Positions 29,804-40,999 of a stretch of 64,000 nt of DNA are shown in pieces (within the stretch, counting starts at the first letter, position 1; each line of letters opens with the position of its first letter). The stretch covers positions 122,620 through 186,619 of the forward strand of contig DAIDKM010000001.1 in NCBI GenBank assembly GCA_027450045.1. The letters run 5' to 3'. The DNA is from Paludibacter sp. (GTDB lineage Bacteria > Bacteroidota > Bacteroidia > Bacteroidales > Paludibacteraceae). The notes under the pieces were generated by a model that saw only the letters and a list, made by a program, of their open reading frames with translations, searched no databases and was not told the DNA's origin. A program made the position numbers and the translations under genes.

Positions 29804-30202
29804 ATGGTTATTAAACGCAAAAGAGAGTTGCAGCCCGAAGTTTACACTTCGTCCCTCAACGATATCATGTTTTTCTTGCTGCTCTTTTTTCTCATTGTTT
29901 CGACATTAGTAAACCCGTCGGTTATTCAATTGATGCTTCCAAAAGCTTCTGCTAACCTTCAGCAAATGTCAAAACAAACCATCAATTTATCTATTACAGC
30001 TGATCTTCATTATTATCTGAACGATAAGCCCATAGCCCTTGATCAAATAAAACCTGCTATTCAACAACTTGTGGCTAACACGGCTGATGCAACTATTATT
30101 TTACGTGCTGATCGTTCTATTCAGCTTCAAAACTTAGTGACCATTCTTGACATTGGACACCAATTACGTGTGAAAATGATTTTAGCAACGCAGAAAGCAT
30201 AA
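29804..30202 (+). CDS. exbD: ExbD/TolR family protein
   Basis: 'SLNDIMFFLLLFFLIVSTLVNPSVIQLMLPKA'; adjacent to exbB and tonB-like genes. Confidence 0.92.
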   Translation: MVIKRKRELQPEVYTSSLNDIMFFLLLFFLIVSTLVNPSVIQLMLPKASANLQQMSKQTINLSITADLHYYLNDKPIALDQIKPAIQQLVANTADATIILRADRSIQLQNLVTILDIGHQLRVKMILATQKA

Positions 30203-30257
30203 TTTTTTTGGTTAAATCCAGAAAAGCCTTCATTAGCAGCTTGAAAATGAAATTTTT

Positions 30258-31040
30258 ATGAGGAAGTCAACTCGATATGGAATAATAGGAACGACTGTAT
30301 TTGCCATATTGGTTTTATTGTTGTTTTTGCTTGTGAAGCTTCCTTCTATGCAAAACTCGTTTAATGAGCCTGTTTATATCAATTTGGGAGATGCACCAGA
30401 TGGAGTAGGGGTTTCGGTCCCTTCACCTGCAATGAGCGCTCCTGTGGAGGTAAAATCAAAGGCAACTGCGGCAGCATCACCGTCTTTGCACGAAAATGTA
30501 GAAACTCAAATAGCCAATTCTCCGGTTTCCATGCCGGATTCAAAAAAAACCAACAAGAATAGTGTCGTTAAACAAGAAAATATCAATAAAAAGAAAGATC
30601 AAAAACTGATTGATGAAGCTTTCCAACGCGCGCAACAAGCAAAAAAATCAGCAGAACAACAAGGTATTATCAACAGGGCACAAAAATTAGGTAGTGTTTT
30701 TGGGGCAAATCATGGTAATGGTTCTGGCAATGGACAAGGTGATCACGTGCAAGGAAATCCACTTGGAGTTATTGGAGGAAATGGAGTAAATGTTTCTGTT
30801 TCAGGACGTTCCCCAATGTATATTCCATCTCCGGTATACCAGAGCAATGATGAAGGTACTGTGACGGTACATGTTGTAGTTAATCGTGATGGAAATGTTT
30901 CAAATGCTTATATAGGCGTCTCAACTACAACCAGCGAAACGTTACGTGACGCAGCTTTACAGGCTGCTCGAAAAAGCAAATTTTCAAAAGGTGATCACGA
31001 TGCCATTGGCACAATTGTATATCACTTTGTTCTCAAATAA
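30258..31040 (+). CDS. Energy transducer TonB-like protein
   Basis: N-terminal TM, charged/low-complexity linker, C-terminal 'EGTVTVHVVVNRDGNVSNAYIGVSTTTSETLRDAALQAARKSKF'. Confidence 0.9.
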   Translation: MRKSTRYGIIGTTVFAILVLLLFLLVKLPSMQNSFNEPVYINLGDAPDGVGVSVPSPAMSAPVEVKSKATAAASPSLHENVETQIANSPVSMPDSKKTNKNSVVKQENINKKKDQKLIDEAFQRAQQAKKSAEQQGIINRAQKLGSVFGANHGNGSGNGQGDHVQGNPLGVIGGNGVNVSVSGRSPMYIPSPVYQSNDEGTVTVHVVVNRDGNVSNAYIGVSTTTSETLRDAALQAARKSKFSKGDHDAIGTIVYHFVLK

Positions 31041-31061
31041 CTTTCATAATATAAAATAGTT

Positions 31062-31613
31062 ATGTCAAATAATTTTATTTTCCTTGCTGAAGGATTTGAA
31101 GAGACGGAAGCAATTACGATCGTTGATTTATTGCGTCGTGCTTCCATTGACGTGACAACGGTTTCTGTCACAGGTAACATTATGGTAAAAGGATCTCATT
31201 CAATTTCAATTTTGTCAGATGCCTTGTTTGAAGAGATTGACTTTTCTCAAGCTCATCTTTTGATTTTGCCTGGTGGAATGCCAGGTTCAACACATTTAGC
31301 CGAACACAAGGATCTTAATGATCTATTGCAGCACCATAACAAAAAAAATAAGTTTATTGCTGCAATTTGCGCTGCGCCAACTGTTTTAGGAAAATTGAAT
31401 ATGCTACAAAATCGTGAGGCAATTTGTTATCCGGGTTTTGAAATGAATTTATTGGGCGCAATCATTTCTAATAAAACGTTGATTCAAGATTCCAACATTA
31501 TTACTGCCAAAGGTCCTGGATATGCTGTTGATTTTGGTTTGTATCTTGTTCGATTAGTAAAAGGGGATGCAAAGGCTAAAGAGGTAGCGGATCTTTTTTT
31601 ATATACACGCTAA
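31062..31613 (+). CDS. DJ-1/PfpI family protein
   Basis: 'IFLAEGFEETEAITIVDLLRRASIDV', 'FIAAICAAPTVLGKLNML', 'ITAKGPGYAVDFGL'. Confidence 0.94.
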   Translation: MSNNFIFLAEGFEETEAITIVDLLRRASIDVTTVSVTGNIMVKGSHSISILSDALFEEIDFSQAHLLILPGGMPGSTHLAEHKDLNDLLQHHNKKNKFIAAICAAPTVLGKLNMLQNREAICYPGFEMNLLGAIISNKTLIQDSNIITAKGPGYAVDFGLYLVRLVKGDAKAKEVADLFLYTR

Positions 31614-31697
31614 TTCAGTTCACATTTCCTATTTATCATAATATTAATTATAGGAAAAATGAATCAGCTTCAAATTGTCATTTTAAATTGATTTTTA

Positions 31698-32735
31698 ATG
31701 CTAACAAAAATAATAGCAGAAGCTTTAGTAAACGAGTCAAACGAACTGATAGAAAAGGCAAGTAAAATAGCAATTATTACGCATATCAGTCCTGATGGCG
31801 ATGCAATGGGTTCCGCGCTCGGACTTTATCATTTTCTTTACTCGCTTAATAAAGAAACAATCATTATTGTCCCTAATCGCTACGCTTCTTTTTTCGATTG
31901 GATGCCGGCAGTTTCCCAAATACTGATTTATGATGAACATAAAGAGCAAATTGATCAATTGTTATCATCCTGTGATTTGATGATTCTGGCTGATTTTAAT
32001 ACTAATTCTCGAATTGGTCAGCTTAAAGAAGCTGTAGAACAATTTAAAGGGGAAAAGATTTTAATTGATCATCATCGAAATCCTGACAACATGGCAGATG
32101 TGATAATTTCTTATCCAACGATTTCATCCACTTCAGAGTTAGTGTTTCGATTAATTTGCAGAATGGGATTTTTTGAAACAATAAATAAACCATGCGCAAC
32201 AGCCATATACACTGGAATGATGACGGATACAGGAGCCTTCACTTTCAACTCGAACAACCCTGAAATTTACTTTATTATTTCCGAACTTCTGACTAAAGGA
32301 ATAGACAAAGATCAGATTTACAATAATATATATAACACTTATTCAACAGATCGTTTGCGATTAATGGGATATACATTAAGTGAAAAAATGGAAGTCTTGC
32401 CTGAGTACAAAACTGCCATTATTACGCTAACAAATGAAGAATTAAACCATTACAATTATCAGGAAGGCGACACGGAAGGTTTTGTTAATCTACCATTGAG
32501 CATAAAGGGTATTGTATTCTCCGTTCTCATCAAAGAAAATACTAATAACGTGAAACTTTCTTTGCGTTCACGAGGTTCATTCCCTGTCAATCAAGTTGCA
32601 GCAACTTATTTTCATGGAGGCGGCCATATTAATGCGGCTGGTGGAGAAAGCTACGACTCATTAATTCAAACTGTTGAGCAACTAAAACAAGTTCTGCCTC
32701 TTTATAAGGAACAACTTGAAATATCGGAATCATAG
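31698..32735 (+). CDS. DHH-family phosphoesterase (NrnA-like oligoribonuclease/PAP phosphatase)
   Basis: 'ITHISPDGDAMGSALGLYHFL', 'KILIDHHRNPD', 'TGMMTDTGAFTFN', 'GGGHINAAGG'. Confidence 0.94.
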   Translation: MLTKIIAEALVNESNELIEKASKIAIITHISPDGDAMGSALGLYHFLYSLNKETIIIVPNRYASFFDWMPAVSQILIYDEHKEQIDQLLSSCDLMILADFNTNSRIGQLKEAVEQFKGEKILIDHHRNPDNMADVIISYPTISSTSELVFRLICRMGFFETINKPCATAIYTGMMTDTGAFTFNSNNPEIYFIISELLTKGIDKDQIYNNIYNTYSTDRLRLMGYTLSEKMEVLPEYKTAIITLTNEELNHYNYQEGDTEGFVNLPLSIKGIVFSVLIKENTNNVKLSLRSRGSFPVNQVAATYFHGGGHINAAGGESYDSLIQTVEQLKQVLPLYKEQLEISES

Positions 32736-32776
32736 TTTAGCGAGGGATTTCAGAATGAAGAGCTAAAGATTAAGAT

Positions 32777-34048
32777 TTATTTCTTTGGTAGAAAGATAGT
32801 TTGTTCTCTATCAGCGCCTACTGAGACAATTGTAATAGGTGTATTCAATTCACGTTCAATGAAATGAATATAAGCATTAAACTCTTCAGGAAATTCATTT
32901 TGATGTTTCACGGCTGACATGGAGGATTTCCAACCCGGAAGTTCTGCATAGATGGATTCAATAACAGCATCAGTTTCAAATGGAAAATAATCAATCTCTT
33001 GGCCATTTATCTTATAAGCAACGCAAATGTTAATCGTATCGAAATCATCCAAAACATCACTTTTCATCATAATGAGTTGCGTAACCCCATTAATCATAAT
33101 GGCATACTTCAACGCAACTAAATCAAGCCATCCGCAACGACGTGGACGACCCGTTACAGATCCATATTCAAAGCCAAGGTCACGCATTTTTTGGCCTGTT
33201 TCATCCAGCAATTCAGTTGGGAATGGCCCACTGCCAACTCGTGTACAATAGGCTTTAAATATGCCAAAAACCTCTCCAATTCGGTTTGGAGCAATTCCTA
33301 AACCAGTGCATACTCCGGCTGAAATTGTATTCGATGAAGTAACAAATGGGTATGAACCAAAATCAATGTCCAACATGGTACCTTGCGCACCTTCTGCCAA
33401 AATTGATTTTTTATGATCGATATATTGATTAATAATATGCTCGCTATCAATAAATTGAAATTCTTTTAGTTTTTTGACTCCCTCAAACCATTCTTTTTCA
33501 AGTTGTTCTAAATTATTAATCGGATAGTTATACTGTGATAAAATCGACATATGACGAGACTTTGACATAGCATATTTTTGGTCGAAATTATGGAGCAAGT
33601 CCCCTACCCTAAGCCCATTACGACTAGTTTTGTCAGTGTATGCCGGGCCAATACCTTTTCCTGTAGTTCCAATCTTATCGCTACCTTTTGAAGCTTCATA
33701 CGCAGCATCAAGTAAACGATGTGTAGGTAAAATAAGGTGAGCTTTTTTAGAGATCAATAATTTATTTGTGAGTTTGTGGCCGGATGCTTCTAATGATTCA
33801 ACTTCTGCCTTAAACAGCGCAGGATCAAGAACAACTCCATTTCCAATGATATTGATCTTGTCTCCTTGAAAAATGCCGGAAGGAATGGATCTTAGAACAT
33901 ATTTTTCGCCTTCAAATTCAAGCGTATGACCAGCATTGGGGCCTCCTTGAAAACGAGCTACAACATCATATTTTGGTGTCAATACATCAACCACTTTTCC
34001 TTTGCCTTCGTCACCCCACTGAAGGCCTAACAATACATCTACTTTCAC
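32777..34048 (-). CDS. purA: Adenylosuccinate synthetase
   Basis: 'VDVLLGLQWGDEGKGKVVDVL', 'GGPNAGHTLEFEGEKYVLRSIPSGIF', 'GTTGKGIGPAYTDK'. Confidence 0.98.
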   Translation of the reverse strand: MKVDVLLGLQWGDEGKGKVVDVLTPKYDVVARFQGGPNAGHTLEFEGEKYVLRSIPSGIFQGDKINIIGNGVVLDPALFKAEVESLEASGHKLTNKLLISKKAHLILPTHRLLDAAYEASKGSDKIGTTGKGIGPAYTDKTSRNGLRVGDLLHNFDQKYAMSKSRHMSILSQYNYPINNLEQLEKEWFEGVKKLKEFQFIDSEHIINQYIDHKKSILAEGAQGTMLDIDFGSYPFVTSSNTISAGVCTGLGIAPNRIGEVFGIFKAYCTRVGSGPFPTELLDETGQKMRDLGFEYGSVTGRPRRCGWLDLVALKYAIMINGVTQLIMMKSDVLDDFDTINICVAYKINGQEIDYFPFETDAVIESIYAELPGWKSSMSAVKHQNEFPEEFNAYIHFIERELNTPITIVSVGADREQTIFLPKK

Positions 34049-34248
34049 GACAATAAAATTTATTTAAGTAACTGATTATTATAATCTTATTCTGTAATAA
34101 CACACAATTAACCAGGCAATTTTTTAGTTGTAAACCTGATTAACCCTTTCTATCGGCCAAAGACTCTTTGCTATTCAATTTGCATGTAAAGGTATCAATT
34201 TTTCATGAAAATTGCTAATGCAATGAACAAAAAGATAGCTCACAAAAA

Positions 34249-34288
34249 CTGCCTCGTACTTGCTGTTTTCTATAGCAATACGAGGCAG
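34249..34288 (-). terminator. Intrinsic terminator of the frd/sdh operon
   Basis: CTGCCTCGTA-c-TTGCT ... AGCAA-TACGAGGCAG; followed by TTTTTG on the minus strand. Confidence 0.85.
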
Positions 34289-34358
34289 AAATATTAAATC
34301 AGTTATAATTAGCAGAATAAAGAGAATCGAACTTCACTATTTTACAAGAAAATAGTTA

Positions 34359-35114
34359 TTAGTCTTTCAATTTTGCTTTTAAAAACTCACGATTCAAGCG
34401 AGCAATATGCGAAATGGAAACATTTTTGGGACATTCTGATTCACAAGCGCCCGTATTGGTACAGTTACCAAATCCAAGTTCATCCATTTTTGCCACCATA
34501 GCTTTTGCGCGACGTGATGCTTCAATTTTGCCTTGAGGTAAAAGAGCTAATTGGCTCACTTTAGCAGCAACAAACAACATGGCTGATCCATTTTTACAGG
34601 CTGCAACACAAGCCCCACAACCAATACACGAAGCTGCATCCATGGCTTCATCGGCTTTTTCTTTTGAAATTGGAATTGCATTGGCATCAGGAACACCGCC
34701 GGTAGTAACTGATATAAAACCACCTGCTTGAATGATTTTATCAAAAGCGCCTCGATCAACCATTAAGTCTTTAATAACAGGGAACCCTCTTGAACGCCAA
34801 GGTTCAACTATAATCGTTTCTCCATCTTTAAATTTTCGCATGTGAAGCTGACATGTCGTTACATCTTCGTCAGGTCCATGCGGATGCCCGTTGATGTAAA
34901 GCGAACACATGCCGCAAATACCTTCGCGGCAATCGTGATCAAAAACGATTGTTTCTTTTTTCTCCGAAATTAATTTTTCATTCAAAATATCCAACATTTC
35001 AAGAAAAGAACTATCTGTTGAAATGTTATTTAATTGATAGGTTTCAAAAGCGCCTTTGGCTTGAGGCCCTTTTTGGCGCCATATTTTCAGAGTGATATGA
35101 ATTGTTTTTTCCAT
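34359..35114 (-). CDS. frdB: Succinate dehydrogenase/fumarate reductase iron-sulfur subunit
   Basis: '[23 protein letters not shown]', '[19 protein letters not shown]', '[11 protein letters not shown]'. Confidence 0.95.
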   Translation of the reverse strand: MEKTIHITLKIWRQKGPQAKGAFETYQLNNISTDSSFLEMLDILNEKLISEKKETIVFDHDCREGICGMCSLYINGHPHGPDEDVTTCQLHMRKFKDGETIIVEPWRSRGFPVIKDLMVDRGAFDKIIQAGGFISVTTGGVPDANAIPISKEKADEAMDAASCIGCGACVAACKNGSAMLFVAAKVSQLALLPQGKIEASRRAKAMVAKMDELGFGNCTNTGACESECPKNVSISHIARLNREFLKAKLKD

Positions 35115-35187
35115 AATTTGATGAGATTTATTGCATTCTGACTTTTTACCAAGTTGTATTTATTTGCAACCTAATAAAGTTATTGCG

Positions 35188-37128
35188 TTACTTGTAATTA
35201 CGTTGTTGCATGTGAACAGATTCATAGATCAGTGGCTCTTTTAGAAGAGATGGCTCTTTTCCGTCGCCTTCATATTTCCAGCATGCAACATACGAAAATT
35301 TTTCATCATCCCGCAATGCTTCTCCATCTCCTGTTTGATATTCAAGTCTAAAATGACCACCACACGACTCTTCTCGATGCAAAGCATCGCGAGCCATCAA
35401 TTCTCCAATTTCAATGAAATCAGACACTCTCAATGCTTTTTCTAATTCAACGTTCAAATCTTCGCTTTCGCCAGGAATGAAAACATTTGTCCAGAATTCA
35501 TGTTTTACCTGTATTATGGCATCTAATGCTTTTTGAAGACTCTCTTTAGTACGACTCATTCCGACAAAGTCCCACATGATCAATCCTAATTGCTTATGAA
35601 TTGAATCCACAGAACGATTTCCTTTAATAGCCATTATCTTTTGGATTCTCGCTTGAACAGCACCTTCCGTTTCAGCAAATTCGGTGAGTTCAGTGCTCAT
35701 ACGAGGAGTTCGAATTTCGTCGGCCAAATAATTTTGAATCGTATAAGGCAAAACAAAATAGCCATCAGCTAAGCCTTGCATCAGTGCTGAAGCGCCCAAA
35801 CGATTGGCACCATGATCTGAAAAATTCGCTTCGCCAATAGCAAAAAGGCCTTCAATGCTAGTCATACATTCATAATCAACCCAAATACCGCCCATAGTAT
35901 AATGAATTGCAGGATAGATCATCATAGGAGTTTCATACGGATCTTCGTCAACAATTTTGTAATACATTTGAAATAGATTACCGTAACGAGCTTCGACTAC
36001 GTCACGTCCCAAACGATTGATTACTTCTGAGAAATCGAGATAAACTGCTAATCCTGTCGCTCCTACTCCATAACCTGCATCACAACGTTCTTTGGCTGCG
36101 CGCGAGGCTACATCGCGAGGCACTAAATTTCCAAAAGCAGGATAACGACGTTCCAAATAATAATCGCGCTCATCTTCTGGAATTTGAGTGGGTTTCATTT
36201 TCCCTGCGCGAATAGCTTCGGCATCTTCTTTTTTCTTCGGTACCCAAATGCGACCATCATTACGTAATGATTCGGACATCAATGTCAATTTGGATTGAAA
36301 TTCGCCATGAACCGGAATACAAGTCGGGTGAATCTGAGCATAACAAGGATTGGCAAAATAAGCACCTTTTCGAAAGCATTGCATTGCTGCCGAGCCATTT
36401 GATCCCATCGCATTGGTCGATAAAAAGAATGTATTACCATAGCCACCGGTTGCAATTACCACTGCATGACCAAAAAAACGTTCTAATCTTCCGGTACGTA
36501 AGTTACGCGCAATAATTCCACGTGCTTTTCCGTCAATCACCACAACATCCATCATTTCATAACGAGTGTGGAGTTTTACCGAACCTTTACTGATTTGTCG
36601 GCTTAATGCGGAATAAGCGCCTAATAATAATTGTTGACCTGTTTGTCCTTTGGCATAAAAAGTACGCGAAACCTGAGCACCACCAAAAGAACGATTGTCT
36701 AACAATCCTCCATATTCTCGGGCAAAAGGGACGCCTTGTGCCACGCATTGATCAATGATACTGTTAGAAACTTCTGCTAAGCGATATACATTGGCTTCAC
36801 GAGCCCGATAGTCACCACCTTTGATGGTGTCATAAAAGAGACGAAAAACAGAATCTCCATCATTCGGATAATTTTTTGCAGCATTTATACCACCTTGAGC
36901 AGCAATTGAATGTGCACGACGTGGTGAATCTTGAATACAAAAATTTAAGACATTAAATCCAAGCTCACCTAAAGATGCTGCGGCAGAAGCTCCGGCTAAA
37001 CCGGTACCCACCACAATGATATCTAAACGACGTTTATTGGCCGGATTGACTAATTTTTGTGAGGCTTTATAGTTACTCCACTTTTGGGCTAAAGGTCCTT
37101 GTGGAATTTTGGAATTGATCTGTGTCAT
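35188..37128 (-). CDS. frdA: Fumarate reductase/succinate dehydrogenase flavoprotein subunit
   Basis: '[21 protein letters not shown]', '[18 protein letters not shown]', '[13 protein letters not shown]', '[20 protein letters not shown]'. Confidence 0.97.
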   Translation of the reverse strand: MTQINSKIPQGPLAQKWSNYKASQKLVNPANKRRLDIIVVGTGLAGASAAASLGELGFNVLNFCIQDSPRRAHSIAAQGGINAAKNYPNDGDSVFRLFYDTIKGGDYRAREANVYRLAEVSNSIIDQCVAQGVPFAREYGGLLDNRSFGGAQVSRTFYAKGQTGQQLLLGAYSALSRQISKGSVKLHTRYEMMDVVVIDGKARGIIARNLRTGRLERFFGHAVVIATGGYGNTFFLSTNAMGSNGSAAMQCFRKGAYFANPCYAQIHPTCIPVHGEFQSKLTLMSESLRNDGRIWVPKKKEDAEAIRAGKMKPTQIPEDERDYYLERRYPAFGNLVPRDVASRAAKERCDAGYGVGATGLAVYLDFSEVINRLGRDVVEARYGNLFQMYYKIVDEDPYETPMMIYPAIHYTMGGIWVDYECMTSIEGLFAIGEANFSDHGANRLGASALMQGLADGYFVLPYTIQNYLADEIRTPRMSTELTEFAETEGAVQARIQKIMAIKGNRSVDSIHKQLGLIMWDFVGMSRTKESLQKALDAIIQVKHEFWTNVFIPGESEDLNVELEKALRVSDFIEIGELMARDALHREESCGGHFRLEYQTGDGEALRDDEKFSYVACWKYEGDGKEPSLLKEPLIYESVHMQQRNYK

Positions 37129-37162
37129 ATTTTATAAGTTTATTATTTTAGAAAACAATAAG

Positions 37163-37834
37163 TTACGCTCCAAATCCAAACAAAAAATAGAGATTAATCG
37201 ACGTAAAACAAACAGCTAAAATCGTTGCATAAACAATACCAATAATTTGCAAGCGCGGTTGCCATTTTTTGTTGTCAATTCCTATCGTTTGGAATGCACT
37301 CCAAAATCCATGCGTTAAATGAAACCAAAGCACCCAATACCAGATAATATAAAGGACACTAACAATTGGATTGCGAAATTGATTTGCGACCAAATCATAC
37401 GATTGATCGGCATGAACTTGGTTCGCTCCGCCTAGGAAAGATTGCAATTGCATCTTAGCCCAAAACTGCGTCAAATGTAACACAATAAACAATAAAACAA
37501 CAAGTCCTAATATCACCATATTACGAGCTGCCCATGAAGTGGTCTCACTCTTTTTGCCCGATGCGTATCCAACTTCACCTCGTGCACGGTAATTTTGCCA
37601 ATATAACCATAATGCGTACAAAATGTGAATAACAAATCCGGCAGCTAAAATAGGTACCATGATTGTGACAACAGGAAGTTCCATAATATCATTTACTGCG
37701 GTATAAGCTGAAGGACCTCCCAATAAAAACATATTGAGAAAGCAATGCAGCGTCAGAAAAAGAAATAGAAACAACCCGGACAAACTCATAATGAGTTTTC
37801 TTCCAATGGATGAGTTAATAATAAATAACTTCAT
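37163..37834 (-). CDS. frdC: Succinate dehydrogenase/fumarate reductase cytochrome b558-type subunit
   Basis: Multi-TM protein upstream of frdA; 'SSIGRKLIMSLSGLFLFLFLTLHCFLNMFLL', 'WVLWFHLTHGFWSAFQTIG'. Confidence 0.93.
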   Translation of the reverse strand: MKLFIINSSIGRKLIMSLSGLFLFLFLTLHCFLNMFLLGGPSAYTAVNDIMELPVVTIMVPILAAGFVIHILYALWLYWQNYRARGEVGYASGKKSETTSWAARNMVILGLVVLLFIVLHLTQFWAKMQLQSFLGGANQVHADQSYDLVANQFRNPIVSVLYIIWYWVLWFHLTHGFWSAFQTIGIDNKKWQPRLQIIGIVYATILAVCFTSINLYFLFGFGA

Positions 37835-38069
37835 AACAGGTTTGAATTGATGTTTAGTGATATGAGAAACTACAAATTAAAAGGCAGCAATGCGAGATGA
37901 TGTATATTTAATAAATTAGTATTATGAACATTACCTTTCTTGTCATCGATGATAAATATGTTGCAAAAGTAGAAAAAACCATTTGTATCGCAAAGGAATA
38001 GAGAAATTTTTCTGCAAATCTTTCTGTTTTTCTTGTTCATGCAAAACTAATAAGTTCATAATCAAAAAG

Positions 38070-38109
38070 AAAGAGGTTGTCTCATCATAAAATTTAAGAC
38101 AACCTCTTT
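38070..38109 (-). terminator. Intrinsic terminator after nrdJ
   Basis: AAAGAGGTTGTCT ... AGACAACCTCTTT, 13-bp arms, followed by CTTTTTG on the minus strand. Confidence 0.85.
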
Positions 38110-38128
38110 GAATGAAGCCTCAAAGAGG

Positions 38129-40696
38129 TTATCCGCATCGAGAGTACCCGCACGATTGGCAGGTTAAGCATCCTTCCTGATAAATCAATGTTTCTTGCCC
38201 ACAACTTGGACATTTTTTCCCTTCAGCGGACGTGCCATCAGGGATGTATTTTTTTAATGCCCGCTCTACCCCATTTTTCCATGTGTTGATGGATTCACTA
38301 TTAAGTTGCAATCCTGACACAAGTTTAAGTACCTGATCTATAGGCATTCCATAACGTAACACTCCAGATATCAGTTTTGCATAATTCCAAAATTCCGGAT
38401 CAAATTTATACGAAAGGCCTTCCACAGTTGTTTTATAACCACGCTTATTGGTAAATTGAAAATCATAACGACTGCGACCATCTTCGGTGACATTTTTGTT
38501 CTTGATGATCTTTCCTTCAACCACTTGTTTTGGCAATGCAATACCTTCGTCATCATCCGCTAAACCAGTAAAAATCTCATAAGGACGCCCATTTAACAAA
38601 CCCACAAAAGCAATCCATTTTTCTTTATTATTTTGAAAGCGAACAACATCACAAGGTAGTTCTTTGGGACGTTCTATCACTTCATTATAACAGAAGCAAG
38701 CTTGGTCTTTAGCATCTTTTTCATTTTGAGCCTCTTCAATTTTTTCCTGACTGGCAGTGACTAATACTCCTGACCGTGAACCTTCACGATAAACTGTACA
38801 TCCTTTGCACCCTGACTTCCAAGCCTCTACATATAATTTTCCTACTAATTCTTCTGTTACGTCATTGGGTAGATTAATGGTCACACTAATGGAATGATCA
38901 ACCCATTTTTGAATCCGCCCTTGCATTTGTACTTTTTTTAGCCAATCTACGTCTGCGGAAGTTGCCTTATTGTAAGGCGATTTGCTGATCATTTCATCCA
39001 TTTCTGCTTTAGAATACCGTTTTGCAGGATTATAACCGTTTGCTTCCATCCAGGTTACAAATTTATGATGAAAAACAATGTATTCTTCCCAAGTGTCTCC
39101 CATTTCATCCACAAAATCCACATGCACATCCGAATCATTTGGGTTTACTTTTCTTCGTCGGCTGTAAACACATGAAAAAGCAGGTTCAATTCCTGAAGTA
39201 GTTTGCGACATCATGCTCGTCGTTCCTGTTGGTGCAATAGTTAAACAAGCAATGTTTCTACGCCCGAATTTGACCATATCATCATACAACAAGGAATCAG
39301 CTTCTTTTAAACGCAAAATAAATGGATTGGTTTCTTCTCGTTTTGCATCAAATATTGAAAATGCACCACGTTCTTTAGCCATGATAACGGAGGAACGATA
39401 GGCCGATATAGCGGTCATCTTATGCACTTTTTCAGAAAAGTCTGTAGCTTCTTCTGTCCCATAAATCATGCCCATTGCAGCCAGCATATCACCTTCAGCA
39501 GTGGTTCCAACGCCCGTTCTACGGCCTAATAGTGTTTTATTCTTTATCTTTTCCCATAAAACAAGTTCTGTCTGCTTGATCTCCTGATCTTCAGGATCTG
39601 ATTTAATCTTTTCTAAAATCTGATCAATCTTTTCCATTTCCAGATCAATTATATCGTCCATGATGCGTTGCGCATAAATAACATGTTCGGCGAAAAGATT
39701 AAAATCAAAATATGCTTCTTTTGTAAAAGGGTGAATCACATAAGAATATAGATTGACAGCCAACAGACGGCAGCTATCGTAAGGACACAATGGGATTTCT
39801 CCACATGGATTTGTTGAAACGGTTTTAAAACCCAAATCAGCATAACAATCTGGAATAGATTCACGAATAATGGTATCCCAAAAAAGCACGCCAGGTTCTG
39901 CGGATTGCCACGCATTGTGAATAATTTTTTTCCATAAAGCCTCGGCATCAATCTCTTTTGTGTACTTGGGATTAGCGGATTGTATGGGATATTGTTGCAC
40001 ATAATTTTTTTGATCAATGACAGACTGCATAAAATCGTCATCAATTTTAACCGAAACATTGGCGCCAGTAACTTTGCCCTGTTCTAATTTTGCATCAATA
40101 AAATCTTGTGAATCGGGATGTTTAATTGACACACTCAACATCAAAGCACCACGGCGTCCATCTTGCGCTACTTCACGGGTTGAATTGGAATATCGTTCCA
40201 TAAACGGAACAATTCCGGTAGAGGTCAATGCTGAATTTTTAACGGGTGACCCTTTGGGGCGGATTTGTGATAGGTCGTGCCCTACTCCACCGCGACGCTT
40301 CATTAGTTGTACCTGTTCCTCGTCTAATTTAATGATTGCGCCATACGAATCAGCTTCCCCATCGAATCCAATAACAAAGCAGTTTGAAAGCGATGCCACC
40401 TGATACGAGTTTCCAATACCCGTCATTGGACTGCCTTGTGGAATAATGTAGCGAAAATTTCGCAACAACTCGAAAATTTGATTTTCAGACAATGCATTTG
40501 GGTAGTTTTTTTCTATTCGAGCTATCTCAGACGCAATTCGTCGATGCATGTCGTCGGGATTTTTCTCATAGAGCTTACCATACGAATCTTTCAACGCATA
40601 TTTAGTGACCCAAACACGGGCAGCTAATTCATCTCCCTGAAAATAGGTCAAAGATGATCTAAATGCGTCATCATACGTGTAGATTTTTGTTTCCAT
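38129..40696 (-). CDS. nrdJ: Adenosylcobalamin-dependent (class II) ribonucleotide reductase
   Basis: 'GSPMTGIGNSYQVASLSNCFVIG', 'MKRRGGVGHDLSQIRPKGSPVKNSALTSTGIVPFMERYSNSTREVAQDGRRGALMLS', C-terminal zinc-ribbon-like CPSCGQ..CQSCGYSRCG. Confidence 0.94.
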   Translation of the reverse strand: METKIYTYDDAFRSSLTYFQGDELAARVWVTKYALKDSYGKLYEKNPDDMHRRIASEIARIEKNYPNALSENQIFELLRNFRYIIPQGSPMTGIGNSYQVASLSNCFVIGFDGEADSYGAIIKLDEEQVQLMKRRGGVGHDLSQIRPKGSPVKNSALTSTGIVPFMERYSNSTREVAQDGRRGALMLSVSIKHPDSQDFIDAKLEQGKVTGANVSVKIDDDFMQSVIDQKNYVQQYPIQSANPKYTKEIDAEALWKKIIHNAWQSAEPGVLFWDTIIRESIPDCYADLGFKTVSTNPCGEIPLCPYDSCRLLAVNLYSYVIHPFTKEAYFDFNLFAEHVIYAQRIMDDIIDLEMEKIDQILEKIKSDPEDQEIKQTELVLWEKIKNKTLLGRRTGVGTTAEGDMLAAMGMIYGTEEATDFSEKVHKMTAISAYRSSVIMAKERGAFSIFDAKREETNPFILRLKEADSLLYDDMVKFGRRNIACLTIAPTGTTSMMSQTTSGIEPAFSCVYSRRRKVNPNDSDVHVDFVDEMGDTWEEYIVFHHKFVTWMEANGYNPAKRYSKAEMDEMISKSPYNKATSADVDWLKKVQMQGRIQKWVDHSISVTINLPNDVTEELVGKLYVEAWKSGCKGCTVYREGSRSGVLVTASQEKIEEAQNEKDAKDQACFCYNEVIERPKELPCDVVRFQNNKEKWIAFVGLLNGRPYEIFTGLADDDEGIALPKQVVEGKIIKNKNVTEDGRSRYDFQFTNKRGYKTTVEGLSYKFDPEFWNYAKLISGVLRYGMPIDQVLKLVSGLQLNSESINTWKNGVERALKKYIPDGTSAEGKKCPSCGQETLIYQEGCLTCQSCGYSRCG

Positions 40697-40863
40697 ATTG
40701 TTTATAATTGAAGTTATAGTCTGATGGTGATGAATTTATTTTTTCGTTTTTCAGACTACAATGTTACAATAGATTTCTTGAATTTGGAAGAATTTTTCCA
40801 TAAATATTTTCAGAGTTTATGAATTTATTTTTCATGTTACTGGTTATCATGTATATAAAAAAA

Positions 40864-40913
40864 TTGAACTGATCAATTGTTGCCCAATTTTGGAAACGCA
40901 TTGATCAGTTCAA
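40864..40913 (-). terminator. Intrinsic terminator after the esterase gene
   Basis: Perfect 14-bp inverted repeat TTGAACTGATCAAT/ATTGATCAGTTCAA followed by T-run on the minus strand. Confidence 0.75.
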
Positions 40914-40999
40914 TTCAAAAAATGAATAATTACAGGTATATCTATACTTAATTGGGATATTCAAGAATGAGTCTTTTTCCAAGTGTAATGTGCAAAAAC

